From assembly GCF_001704415.2 (NCBI RefSeq), contig NC_030811.1, forward strand, positions 6,420,501 through 6,484,500: a DNA stretch of 64,000 bases, written 5' to 3'. The translations under genes and the position numbers were made by a program. This stretch comes from Capra hircus (lineage: Eukaryota > Chordata > Mammalia > Artiodactyla > Bovidae). This document shows positions 33,501-41,978 of the stretch, in pieces (the first letter of the stretch is position 1; each line of letters begins with the position of its first letter). A model generated the notes under the pieces. The model had not been told where the DNA came from. It did no database searches and saw nothing but the letters and a program-made list of their open reading frames with translations.

Positions 33501-34246
33501 TGGTAGAACCTCCCATTGTACCAGACCCGCTCCACCGTCCAGTCCCGGGGGTTCGGGCTTCCGTGGTCCAGCAGGAGCTCCACCCCAGTGGGATGCAGGA
33601 AGTAGCCTTCGATTTGCCGCTGAAGGATGAACCAAGAGCGGCGCTGGCCGGAGGCCACTCCCCGGGGCGCCACATCGGTGAAAGTCAGGCACGGCTGGGA
33701 GCAGTTTCCGAACACAGCGCCCGCGGTGCGCCGGAAAAACGCGCTCAGGGGCTTGGTGGCCTCCTCCAGGGTGTGACTCAGAAGGGCGTACTCTGCCTTG
33801 GAGATGGGTCTGGAGGCCCAGGAGGCCTGGTGCCTGGGCCTAGGCGGCAGGTGTCGGAGGTAACGGGGCCTTGGCAGCGGCCCCACGGCAAACTCGGTGA
33901 TGTTGGGCTGCTCCTGGGCTCCGAAGAAGATGACGGCTAGCGCCTCCCGAACGGGAGGCCGGTGGCCTTTATCCAGAAACTTGAGCACGTGTTGCTTCTT
34001 GGGCAGCAGCATCTCAATGAGGAACACGGAGTTCTTGGCCACGGTCAGCGTGTTGGACGGCTCCAGCCTCAGCTCCTTCTGGGACCAGAGGAAGCTGTGC
34101 ACGGCCTTGAGCTCTTGGGCACTCAGGTCCGCAAATACCCTGCCCTTGTCGCCGGGGGTCCGCGGGGCGCCCTCTGCCGCCGCCAGCGTCTGCAACACCA
34201 GGATGGCAGCGCCCGCCCAGCCGAGGGCCAGGGCCTCCCGCCCCAT
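30232..34246 (-). CDS. AOC1: AOC1, diamine oxidase (histaminase), copper-containing amine oxidase; four coding exons
   Basis: Joined exons 34246-32668, 31713-31428, 31055-30923 and 30501-30232 total 2268 nt, giving 755 residues plus TGA. The family oxidatively deaminates histamine and putrescine with O2, releasing aldehyde, ammonia and H2O2, as a secreted homodimer. Visible features: signal peptide about residues 1-25; catalytic base Asp376 (in YLDLGWG); topaquinone precursor Tyr464 in NYDY; copper ligands His513, His515 (HTH) and His678; probable disulfides Cys182-Cys186 and Cys394-Cys420; interchain Cys740; second-metal residues Asp522, Leu523, Asp524, Asp667. N-glycosylation sequons include Asn115, Asn181, Asn541 and Asn749. 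Residues run three ahead of human AOC1 through the catalytic region (human 751 aa, from memory). The strong full-length resemblance to AOC1 rather than AOC2/AOC3 decides the assignment. The first in-frame Met has a good context (agccATGG) and opens the signal peptide. No frameshift or stop is seen, so the gene looks functional. Confidence 0.97.
30652..30886. repeat. Minisatellite in the last AOC1 intron
   Basis: About 12 tandem copies of an 18-20 bp unit read on the + strand as variants of cagggatcctgggactgga. Copies differ mainly in gga/ggg, aatcc/gatcc and gga/cct. The array fills more than half of the 421-bp intron between 30502 and 30922, starting some 36 bases from the donor. Open frames running through it on either strand are by-products of the periodic sequence. 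Confidence 0.93.
30923..31055 (-). CDS. AOC1: AOC1 third coding exon (residues 622-666)
   Basis: 133 nt between acceptor AG (31057-31056) and donor GT (30922-30921). It completes Arg622 and encodes YPLAVTKYRESE through NNENIEDE, ending in phase 0. The matching human segment has the same length and nearly the same residues. Confidence 0.94.
31266..31291. repeat. (CA)n microsatellite in the second AOC1 intron
   Basis: About 12 uninterrupted CA units in the 372-bp intron (31056-31427), with further CA-rich sequence to about 31375. Confidence 0.9.
31428..31713 (-). CDS. AOC1: AOC1 second coding exon (residues 527-622)
   Basis: 286 nt between an acceptor AG (31715-31714) and a donor GT (31427-31426). 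It completes Gly527 and encodes TKNSF... to ...VTWA plus two bases of Arg622. It contains the Asn541 glycosylation sequon and the RFGQTLPK segment (571-578), which aligns with the human heparin-binding motif. Confidence 0.95.
32167..32283 (-). mobile_element. Bov-tA SINE fragment in the first AOC1 coding intron
   Basis: Minus-strand Bov-tA 3' half (tail through the 'ccatgggattctccaggcaa' core). The tRNA-derived head is missing. It lies in the 954-bp intron 31714-32667, the rest of which appears unique. Confidence 0.88.
32668..34246 (-). CDS. AOC1: AOC1 first coding exon (residues 1-526 plus first base of 527)
   Basis: This single 1579-nt exon carries about 70% of the protein: signal peptide, N-terminal N2/N3 domains and most of the catalytic beta-sandwich, including Asp376, Tyr464, His513 and His515. 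It ends in phase 1 at a consensus donor (GT at 32667-32666). Translation runs open past this donor into the intron, so the last residues of the raw frame are not part of the protein. It is far more GC- and CpG-rich than the flanks. Confidence 0.96.
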
Positions 34247-34250
34247 GGCT

Positions 34251-34274
34251 CTGGAATGCAGCAGAGGAGATGAG
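34251..34274 (-). promoter_or_regulatory. Splice acceptor and pyrimidine tract just upstream of the AOC1 ATG
   Basis: On the minus strand a pyrimidine-rich run ends in an AG at 34252-34251, leaving only agcc before the ATG at 34246. This marks the 5' edge of the first coding exon and implies a non-coding leader exon and promoter further upstream (higher coordinates), not adjacent to the ATG. Confidence 0.7.
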
Positions 34275-34721
34275 CTTAGCAGTTTTGTGGGAGGAAGTGA
34301 GTGTCCCCCAGGTTGGGTCTTGGATTACCCTGGCCCTTGACCTCATGGTTTTCCCGCGGACTCACCTCCTGGCTTGCAGTCCTCCAATTTGAATTCCGCT
34401 CTTTCCTCCCTGGTCTGTAACCTTCCTGGTCTATAAACTCTTTAGTCCCATGGATGCTCTTACCTGTGCGGACTCCTTCTCCCCTCCTCTGTGCCTTATC
34501 TCTGCGGGGCAGAAGCGCTATCTCTCCAGCTTTAGGTCACTCAGATACTCACAGTGCCTCCCCCCCCAAATGCTACAGCGTGCTGGCTGTGCCATGGGTG
34601 TTGGCAGCAAAACTGTGCTGTGTCAACACAGTGTTTTTGATACAACACAATGTTTTTTTTACGGGTAAAATTTGAAATGTAGTGTGGAAGTTCAAGGAGT
34701 CGATGGTTCTAGTGCTAATAC
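34275..34721 (-). other. Region upstream of AOC1; no exon or promoter identified
   Basis: Non-repetitive sequence between the AOC1 start exon and a MIR element. I see no TATA box, CpG island or clear donor site that would define the missing leader exon. Confidence 0.5.
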
Positions 34722-34915
34722 ACGCTACCACTAGGACCAGCTGTGTGACCTTGGGCAGCTCGCTTAAACTCTCTGGGCCTCCATTCTCACAACAGGGAAA
34801 TGGAAAATAACAATGCAAGTACCTACTTATGGAATTGTTAGGAAAAATCAGTTGGACAATAAGGATACAGTGTTTAGCACAAAGCCTACTTTCTAGGAAG
34901 CACTTGAGAAATGCA
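34722..34915 (+). mobile_element. MIR SINE
   Basis: MIR core (gctgtgtgaccttgggcagct, aactctctgggcctcc, agtgtttagcacaaagcc). Old. Confidence 0.85.
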
Positions 34916-34930
34916 AACTACTCATCTTTT

Positions 34931-35350
34931 TTTCCAGTAGTCATGAAGAATGTGAGAGTTGAACCATAGAGATGGATGAGTGCCAAAGAACTGATGCTTT
35001 TGCACTGTGGTTCTGGAGAAGACTCTTGAGAGTCCCTGGACATCAAGATCAAACCTGTCCGTCCTAAAGGGAAATCAACCCTGAATATTCATTGGAAGGA
35101 CTGCTGCTGAAGCTGAAGCTCCAATACTTTAGCCATCTGATGCAAAGAGCTGACTCATTGGAAAAGACCCTGAAGCTGGGAAAGACTGAGGGCAGGAGGA
35201 GAAGGGGATGACAGAGGATGAGATGGTTGGATGGCATCACTGACTCGATGGACATGAGTTTGAGCAAGCTCTGGGAGATGGTGAAGGACAGGGAAGCTGG
35301 CGTGCTGCAGTCCATGGGGTCTCAAAGAGTCGGACATGACTGAACAATAT
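34931..35350 (+). mobile_element. BovB LINE 3' fragment
   Basis: Last ~420 bp of BovB from the VVMYGCES-type region to gtcggacatgactgaac. Frames broken. Confidence 0.93.
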
Positions 35351-35850
35351 GAGGATACACTCTCTGGTGTCAGAATGTTTAAACTTATGAGTCATGTAGA
35401 GTGATTTGACTGGTTCAGTTGTAGACCTGTGCCCACACAGGTGAGGGGGAGAATGGGGTGGCTGGCCCTGCCAAACTTCTTTGGCCTCTTCAATGATGCC
35501 CCACTGTTGTGACCACTTGGCCAAAGGCGAAGTTGTGACCTCAGGCCAAGGCCATGAGGAGGGCACCTCAGGATGTCATCATGCCAGGGGGCAATTCGAG
35601 ATTATGTCCTTTTCCCTTCCATTGTGAGGGGAGACTGTGGTCAGGGTCTCATGGCACACCCTCTGGAGCTGACACTACAGTCTTGACCTCCCATCCCTGG
35701 TGGGGAGTTTCGGGGACTCATGTGATCTTCTCTCCAGCCTGAAGGGGTGGGGAAGCTCTCAGGGTTGCTAAGTGAATCCAGAGCAGAAAGATAAGCAGTG
35801 AGTTCTTGTTCTACTATTAAGTTTTGGTCCAGCCTAGTTTCTTTTTCAAA
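35351..35850. other. Unique sequence, no gene found
   Basis: No repeat or gene signal recognised. The only frames are short, and one begins inside the BovB tail. Confidence 0.5.
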
Positions 35851-36345
35851 CTAGACTTGACTTGAAAAAGTTCTAAGTTCATAGCAAAATTGAGAGAGAC
35901 GTACAGAGAGATCCCGTATGCCTCCTGTCTCCTCTCCCCGCTCACATAACCTGGCCCACTAACAGCATCCCACACCAGAGTGGTACCCTTGCTACAATCT
36001 GTGGCCCTACAGTGATACATTATTGTCACCCAGTAATTTACATGAGGATTCACTCTGGGTGCGGTACATGCTGTGGGTTTTGAGAAATGTGTAAAGACTT
36101 GCATCCATCTTTATGGACCATACAGAGCAGTTTCAGGGCCCTCAACATTACTCCAGCTCTTCGTCCTTCACTTCCTTCCCTGACCACTGATCTCTTCACT
36201 GTCTCCATAGTTTTGCCTTTTCCAGAATGTCATGCCGTCAGGGTGATACAGCGTGCAGCCCTTTCAGACTGGCCTCTTTGGCTCGGTAATATACATTTAT
36301 GTTCCTCCATGTCTTTTTGGTATCCAAGCCCCTTTCGTCTTAACC
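35851..36345 (-). mobile_element. Ancient L1 3' UTR remnant
   Basis: Antisense to an old L1 3' UTR (aaaattgagagagacgtacag, cacaccagagtggtac, atagttttgccttttccagaa). It is cut by the 5' LTR of the provirus at 36348. Confidence 0.7.
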
Positions 36346-36347
36346 TC

Positions 36348-36862
36348 TGATGAAATTAAATTTGTATTTTAAGGCAGGACAAGAAAAAATTAAACATAGA
36401 ATTTCCTCTCTGTGTTTGTTTGGGCCTCTTCCCGCCCCTGCTCCCTAACATGCCACGTGCGTCTGCAGTATGCATTAACCAGAGCGCCTCAAAGATGGGG
36501 GTGCCCGCTGGACAGTAAAGATCCATTTTTTTCCTTCTTCTGATGCCAGCAATGTAGCCTCTTAGAAGATCACTGTTCTTTGCCAGCTCTATAGGGGCCA
36601 TGGTGACTTGCAGCTTGCTTTATATGTGCTTACCTGGACTATGTATCTTTGGTGAACTTAATGTAAAATATCAATATATTATTTTGATGTATGGTCCCTT
36701 TGTCTTGAAAATGTATAAGACCGTGCCTTCAACTTCCAACCAATGGAACAGTTCTCAGAGCTTTCTGAGAATCTGCTTCCAGGGTTATAATCCTCTGTTT
36801 AACTCAATTCAAATCCCCCCTTTTTCTTCTTAACTTGGTAGTTAATTGAATTTTCATCGACA
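36348..36862 (+). mobile_element. Class I ERV 5' LTR
   Basis: TGATGA...GACA, 515 bp, colinear with 44809-45323. Shared segments include gacaagaaaaaattaaacat, gtgcccgctgga and tctcagagctttctgagaatc. The two LTRs differ at many positions, indicating an old insertion. Confidence 0.9.
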
Positions 36863-36868
36863 TTTTCT

Positions 36869-36886
36869 TGGCACAGTTGGCAGTCT
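36869..36886 (+). other. Possible primer binding site (tRNA-Ser-like)
   Basis: tggcacagttggcagtct lies 6 bases after the 5' LTR and agrees at 13 of 18 positions with a tRNA-Ser complement recalled from memory (TGGCGTAGTCGGCAGGAT); three of the five mismatches fit CpG decay. Confidence 0.45.
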
Positions 36887-38071
36887 ATCAGAGGCACCTG
36901 GAGACCACCCTAAACGGAAGCTCAGTACCAGCACAGGCTCTTTGAGTCTCACCCAGTTTTTGGTATTCTTCAGGTGCCTTGGTGAGGTCTCCTGATATCC
37001 AGACATCATCGCTTTAAATGATGTCCTGAATTTTACTGGACCTATTTTTCTTTAAGAAAAAACTTTTCTTGGCTGTGCTATGCAGCATGTGGGATTTTAA
37101 TTCCCTGACTATAGATCAAACCTGTGCCCCTTACATGGGAGGCACAGAGTCTTAACCACCTGACCACCAGGGAAGTCCCTCGAGCCGTTTTTCTTGGGAC
37201 TTTTCTGTTTTTCTTGGAGTCCTAAAGTGGGTACCTGTACATTTCCTAGGCAGGAGACCTGGGGGATATTCTTAGCGGGGGCCCAGGGGAAACTTTGGCA
37301 TGAGCCAGGTTGGCTATCCTTAAAGATTTGGCTTAAATTGGAAAGATTATGTATATATGGTTAGGACAAACTTGTTTGCCAGTGAAATGAAGACTGAGCC
37401 TGCTCAACTCCAAAGGGAAAAGGACGTCTGCTTCTTCTGGCCACAAGGTGCTTCCAGGTAGCTGAGAAACTATCGGAAGTGTTTGAGGATCTATCCTTGT
37501 GATGTGTAGTGAGCCCACAGAGGGTCTCAGTATAATCATTAAAAAAATCCTGCTTGCTGGGCAGGCATAACAAAGGCTGATCATCTCAAGTTCTGAGCAC
37601 CCAGGGCAGTTTTAGACTGTTAGAGGGAGGAACCAAGACATGTAAGAGAGTCAAACCGACCTGGGATAACTCCTTGGGCAGCTAGACGCAGAGGCAGCAT
37701 GAATTTGTGTAATTGGAACGAAGCTGGTGCTTGCAGGTACTAATCTTCACTCTTAAATGGCCAGGATGGAGCTTTGTTGACATTCTAGAAAAAGCCAGCT
37801 TGATAAAAGACCTTTTCAAAATTCTGACCCTGAGAGAATAAAAATATTCCTCAGAGGATGCTTGAAGGAAGTTATAACTCATACTATGTCCTTGAAACAT
37901 AAACATAGCTCACATCACCTGAGACGACAGCCTTAGCTCAATTAATAGACCTTAAAACTGAAAGGAGAAAAGAAAAAGGAAAGAGGCTTTTAAAAACTCA
38001 AGTAGGAAACTTATGACATCTCTATCTGTGTCTGTCTGGATATATTTGTCTGTGTGTACATTATAAATATG
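36887..38071 (+). mobile_element. Class I ERV leader / 5' internal remnant
   Basis: Non-coding, with a CHR-type SINE near its start. The segment 37740-38020 is similar to 21770-22040 in the other ERV. Confidence 0.65.
37055..37180 (-). mobile_element. CHR-type tRNA SINE in the ERV leader
   Basis: Antisense CHR head (ttccctgactatagatcaaac, gtcttaaccacctgacc, accagggaagtccc). Confidence 0.85.
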
Positions 38072-38079
38072 CACAGGCG

Positions 38080-38480
38080 GCCGAAAGGAGCTACCCCACG
38101 TCTGAAGTCAGGGGCAGTGGCCTAAAGTGCCAGGCTGCGACGACGCAGGAACCGCCGAGAGGAGCTACCCTGCGTCCGAGGTCGGTGGCGGCCAGGAGGA
38201 GACACCCCGCGTCCGAGGTCAGGGGCTCCCGGGAGAAGCCACCTTGTGCCCGAGGCCAGGGGCAGTGACCCTGAGGAGCCACCCACGCCCAAGGCCATGG
38301 CCAGCGGCTGGGAGGAGCAACCCGAGGAGTGGTGGCAGTGCAGGCACAGGAGGGCCTAGAGGAGCTATCCCACGTTGAAGGTCAGGAACTGCAGTGGTGA
38401 GGAGATACCCTTCATCCAAGGTAAGGAGCAGCAGCTGTGCTTTGCTGGAGCAGCCGTGAAGAGATACCCCACGACCAAGG
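38080..38480 (+). repeat. BovB 5' UTR tandem monomers
   Basis: Eight or nine degenerate units of about 35-75 bases, each built around gaggagctaccccacgtccgaggtcag. CpG-rich, unlike the rest of the element. The last two units end in aaggtaag. Confidence 0.85.
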
Positions 38481-38892
38481 TAAGAGAAACCCAAGTAAGA
38501 TGGTAGGTGTTGCAAGAGGGCATCAGAGGGCAGACACACTGAAATCATACTCACAGAAAACTAGTCAGTCTAATCACACTAGGACCACAGCCTTATCTAA
38601 CTCAATGAAACCAAGCCAAGCCTACCGGGCAACCCAAGATGCGCAGGTCATGGTGGAGACGTCTGACAGAATGTGGTCCACTGGAGAAGGGAATGGCAAG
38701 CCACTTCAGTTTTCTTGCCTTGAGAACCCCATGAACAGTATGAAAAGGCAAAATGATAGGATACCAAGAGAGGAACTCCCCAGGTCAGTAGGTGCCCAAT
38801 ATGCTACTGGAGATCAGTGGAGAAGTAACTCCAGAAAGAATGAAGGGATGGAGTCAAAGCGAAAACAATACCCAGGTGGGGATGTGACGTGA
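38437..38892 (+). pseudogene. BovB ORF1-like open stretch
   Basis: A 151-codon frame between the 5' repeats and the endonuclease region. Rich in Ser, Arg and Gln, with no domain I recognise. RTE elements often have a small, poorly conserved first ORF; whether this is the real one is uncertain. Bases 38680-38735 match the Bov-tA core. Confidence 0.5.
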
Positions 38893-38953
38893 CAGAAGCA
38901 AGGTCCGAGGCTGTAAAGAGCAATATTGCACAGGAACCTGGAACGTCAGGCCC

Positions 38954-39833
38954 ATGAATCAAGGCAAACTGGAAGTGGTCAAACAAGAGATGGCAAGAGT
39001 GAATGTCGACATTCTAGGTATCAGCAAACTAAAATGGACTGGAATGGGTGAATTTAACTCAGATGACCATTTTATCTACTACTGCGGGCAGGAATCCTAC
39101 AGAAGAAATGGAGTAGCCATCATGGTCAACAAAAGAGTCCAAAATGCAGTACCTGGATGCAATCTCAAAAACGACAGAATGATCTCTGTTCGTCTCCAAG
39201 GCAAACCATTCAATATCACAGTTATCCAAGTCTATGCCCCAACCAGTAACACTGAAGAAGCTGAAGTTGAATGGTTTTATGAAGACCTACAAGACTTTTT
39301 AGAACTAACACCCAAAAAAGATGTCCTTTGTGACCACATGGACTGTAGCCTACCAGGCTCCTCCCTCCATGGGATTCTCCAGGCAAGAGTACTGGAGTGG
39401 GTTGCCATTTCCTTCTCCAGGGGATCTTCCCAATCCAGGGATTGAACTCTGGTCTCCTGCATTCCAGGCAGACATGTTAACCTCTGAGCCACCAGGGAAG
39501 TCCTTTTCATTATAGGGGACTGGAATGCAAAAGTAGGAAGTCAGGAAACACCTGGAGAAACAGGCAAATTTGGCCTTGGAATGCGGAATGAAGCAGGGCA
39601 AAGGCTAATAAGAGTTTTGCCAAGAACATGCACTGGTCATAGCAAACACCCTCTTCCAACAACACAAGAGAAGACTCTACACATGGACATCACCAGATGG
39701 TCAACACCGAAATCAGATTGATTATATTCTTTGGAGCCAAAGATGGAGAAGCTCTATACAGTCAACAAAAACAAGACCAGGAGCTGACTGTGGCTCAGAT
39801 CATGAACTCCTTATTACTAAATTCAGACTCAAA
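38954..39833 (+). pseudogene. BovB endonuclease region, disrupted
   Basis: An AP-endonuclease-like sequence starts MNQGKLEVVKQEMARVNVDI and includes LGISKLKWTG and ITVIQVYAPTSNTEEAE. A SINE (39330-39499) interrupts it, and after the SINE the frame is shifted by small indels near 39610-39635. The later GADCGSDHELL region is visible near 39780-39815. RTE-clade elements use this domain to nick target DNA. Confidence 0.85.
39330..39499 (-). mobile_element. Bov-tA SINE inside the BovB endonuclease region
   Basis: Minus-strand element with a 7-bp duplication gtccttt (39323-39329 and 39500-39506). Removing it rejoins the surrounding BovB sequence exactly. Confidence 0.95.
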
Positions 39834-41720
39834 TTGAAGAAAGCAGGGAAAACGGCTAGACCATTCAGGTATGACCTCAATCAAATCCCTTATGATTATA
39901 CAGTGGAAGTGAGAAATAGATTTAAGGGCCTAGATCTGATAGATAGAGTGCCTAATGAACTATGGAATGAGGTTCGTGACATTGTACAGGAGACGGGGAT
40001 CAAGACCATCCCCATGGGAAAGAAATGCAAAAAAGCAAAATGGCTGTCTGCGGAGGCCTTTCAAATAGCTGTGAAAAGAAGAGAGGTGAAAAGCAAAGGA
40101 GAAAAGGAAAGATATAAGCATCTGAATGCAGAGTTCCAAAGAATAGCAAGAAGAGATAAGAAGGCCTTCTTCAGCAATCAATGCAAAGAAATAGAGGAAA
40201 AGAACAGAATGGGAAAGACTAGAGATCTCTTCAAGAAAATTAGAGATACCAAGGGAATATTTCATGCAAAGATGGGCTCGATAAATGATGGAAATGGTAT
40301 GGACCTAACAGAAGCAGAAGATATTAAGAAGAGATGGCAAGACTACATGGAAGAACTATACAAAAAAGATCTTGACGACCCAGATAATCATGATGATGTG
40401 ATCACTAATCTAGAGCCAGACATCTTGGAATGTGAAGTCAAGTGGTGCTTAGAAAGCATCACTACAAACAAAGCTAGTGGAGGTGGTGGAATTCCAGTTG
40501 AGCTGTTTCAAATCCTGAAAGATGATGCTGTGAAAGTGCTGCACTCAATATGCCAGCAAATTGGGAAAACTCAGCAGTGGCCACAGGACTGGAAAAGGTC
40601 AGTTTTCATTCCAGTTTCAAAGAAAGGCAATGCCAAAGAATGCTCAAACTACCGCACAATTACACTCATCTCACATGCTAGCAAAGTAATGCTCAAAATT
40701 CTCCAAGCGAGGCTTCAGCAATACATGAACCGTGAACTTCCTGATGTTCAAGCTGGTTTTAGAAAAGGCAGAGGAACCAGAGATCAAATTGGCAACATCC
40801 GCTGGATCATGGAAAAAGCAAGACAGTTCCAGAAAAACATCAATTTCTGCTTTATTGATTATGCCAAAGCCTTTGACTGTGTGGATCACAATAAACTGTG
40901 GAAAATTCTGAAAGAGATGGGAATATCAGACCTCCTAACCTGCCTCTTGAGAAATCTGTATGCAGGTCAGGAAGCAACAGTTAGAACTGGACATGGAACA
41001 ACAGACTGGTTCCAAATAGGAAAAGGAGGACATCAAGGCTGTATATTGTCACCCTGCTTATTTAACTTCTATGCAGAGTACATCATGAGAAACGCTCGAC
41101 TGGAAGAAACACAAGCTGGAATCAAGCTTGTCGGGAGAAATATCAATAACCTCAGATATGCAGATGACACCACCCTTATGGCAGAAAGTGAAGAGAAGCT
41201 AAAAAGCTTCTTGATGAAAGTGAAAGAGGAGAGTGAAAAAGTTGGCTTAGAGCTCAACATTCAGAAAACAAAGATCATGGCATCCAGTCCCATCACTTCA
41301 TGGGAGATAGATGGGGAAGCAGTGGAAACAGTGTCAGACTTTATTTTGGGGGGCTCCAAAATCACTGCAGATGGTGACTGCAGCCATGAAATTAAAAGAC
41401 ACTTACTCCTTGGAAGGAAAGTTATGACCAACCTAGACAGCATATTGAAAAGCAGAGACATTACTTTGCCAACAAAGGTCCGTCTAGTCAAGGCTATGGT
41501 TTTTCCAGTAGTCATGTATGGATGTGAGAGTTGGACTGTGAAGAAAGCTGAGTGCCGAAGAATCGATGCTTTTGAACTATGGTGCTGGAGAAGACTCTTG
41601 AGAGTCCCTTGGACTGCAAGGAGATCCAACCAGTCCATCCTAAAGGAGACCAGTCCTGGGTGTTCATTGGGAAGACTGATCCTGAGGCTGAAACTCCACT
41701 ACTTTGGCCACCTCATGTGA
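39834..41720 (+). CDS. BovB reverse transcriptase open frame (628 codons)
   Basis: The longest open frame in the window, covering the linker and full reverse transcriptase of a BovB (RTE) LINE. Visible motifs: FIDYAKAFDCVDHNKLW (catalytic motif A) near residues 340-356, QGCILSPCLFNFYAEYI (motif B region) near 403-420 and RYADDTTLM (motif C, catalytic DD) near 441-449, then a conserved Cys/Trp-rich C-terminal part (YGCESW, WCWRRLLRVPW). The start codon is only the first Met downstream of the damaged endonuclease; in an active element this would be the middle of a larger ORF2. The stop lies where other copies have a CGA codon, so about 70 C-terminal residues are cut off. It is not a host gene. 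Confidence 0.85.
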   Translation: MKKAGKTARPFRYDLNQIPYDYTVEVRNRFKGLDLIDRVPNELWNEVRDIVQETGIKTIPMGKKCKKAKWLSAEAFQIAVKRREVKSKGEKERYKHLNAEFQRIARRDKKAFFSNQCKEIEEKNRMGKTRDLFKKIRDTKGIFHAKMGSINDGNGMDLTEAEDIKKRWQDYMEELYKKDLDDPDNHDDVITNLEPDILECEVKWCLESITTNKASGGGGIPVELFQILKDDAVKVLHSICQQIGKTQQWPQDWKRSVFIPVSKKGNAKECSNYRTITLISHASKVMLKILQARLQQYMNRELPDVQAGFRKGRGTRDQIGNIRWIMEKARQFQKNINFCFIDYAKAFDCVDHNKLWKILKEMGISDLLTCLLRNLYAGQEATVRTGHGTTDWFQIGKGGHQGCILSPCLFNFYAEYIMRNARLEETQAGIKLVGRNINNLRYADDTTLMAESEEKLKSFLMKVKEESEKVGLELNIQKTKIMASSPITSWEIDGEAVETVSDFILGGSKITADGDCSHEIKRHLLLGRKVMTNLDSILKSRDITLPTKVRLVKAMVFPVVMYGCESWTVKKAECRRIDAFELWCWRRLLRVPWTARRSNQSILKETSPGCSLGRLILRLKLHYFGHLM

Positions 41721-41978
41721 AGAGTTGACTCATTGGAAAATGTAACATTCTAAATGTAACTTTAGATCCCTCCCTGATGCTGGGAGGGATTGGGGGCAGG
41801 AGGAGAAGGGGACGACAGAGGATGAGATGCCTGGATGGCATCACTGACTCGATGCACATGAGTCTGAGTCTGGGTGAATTTCGGGAGTTGGTGATGGACA
41901 GGGAGGCCTGGCGTGCTGTGATTCATGGGGTCACAAAGAGTAGGACACGACTGAATGACTGAACTGAACTGAACTGAT

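Larger units (their letters stand above)
38072..41978 (+). mobile_element. BovB LINE, near full length
   Basis: About 3.9 kb from the CpG-rich 5' repeats to the terminal (ACTGA)n (gactgaactgaactgaactga). Order: 5' UTR monomers, ORF1-like stretch, AP-endonuclease region (38954-39329 and 39507 on), linker, reverse transcriptase, C-terminal region. Defects: a SINE in the endonuclease region, small indels near 39600-39640, a TGA at 41718-41720 at a former CpG, and a ~30-base insertion near 41745-41775. It is inserted in a class I provirus. Now immobile, but the longest BovB copy here. Confidence 0.93.

Noticed and set aside
33199..34340. Several frames of about 100-158 codons overlapping the big AOC1 exon on both strands
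   Set aside because: Shadows of the GC-rich AOC1 exon in other phases.
39834..41720. Reverse transcriptase frame as a possible host or defence gene
   Set aside because: It is continuous with BovB sequence on both sides, ends at the BovB tail, and resembles the other BovB copies in the window.
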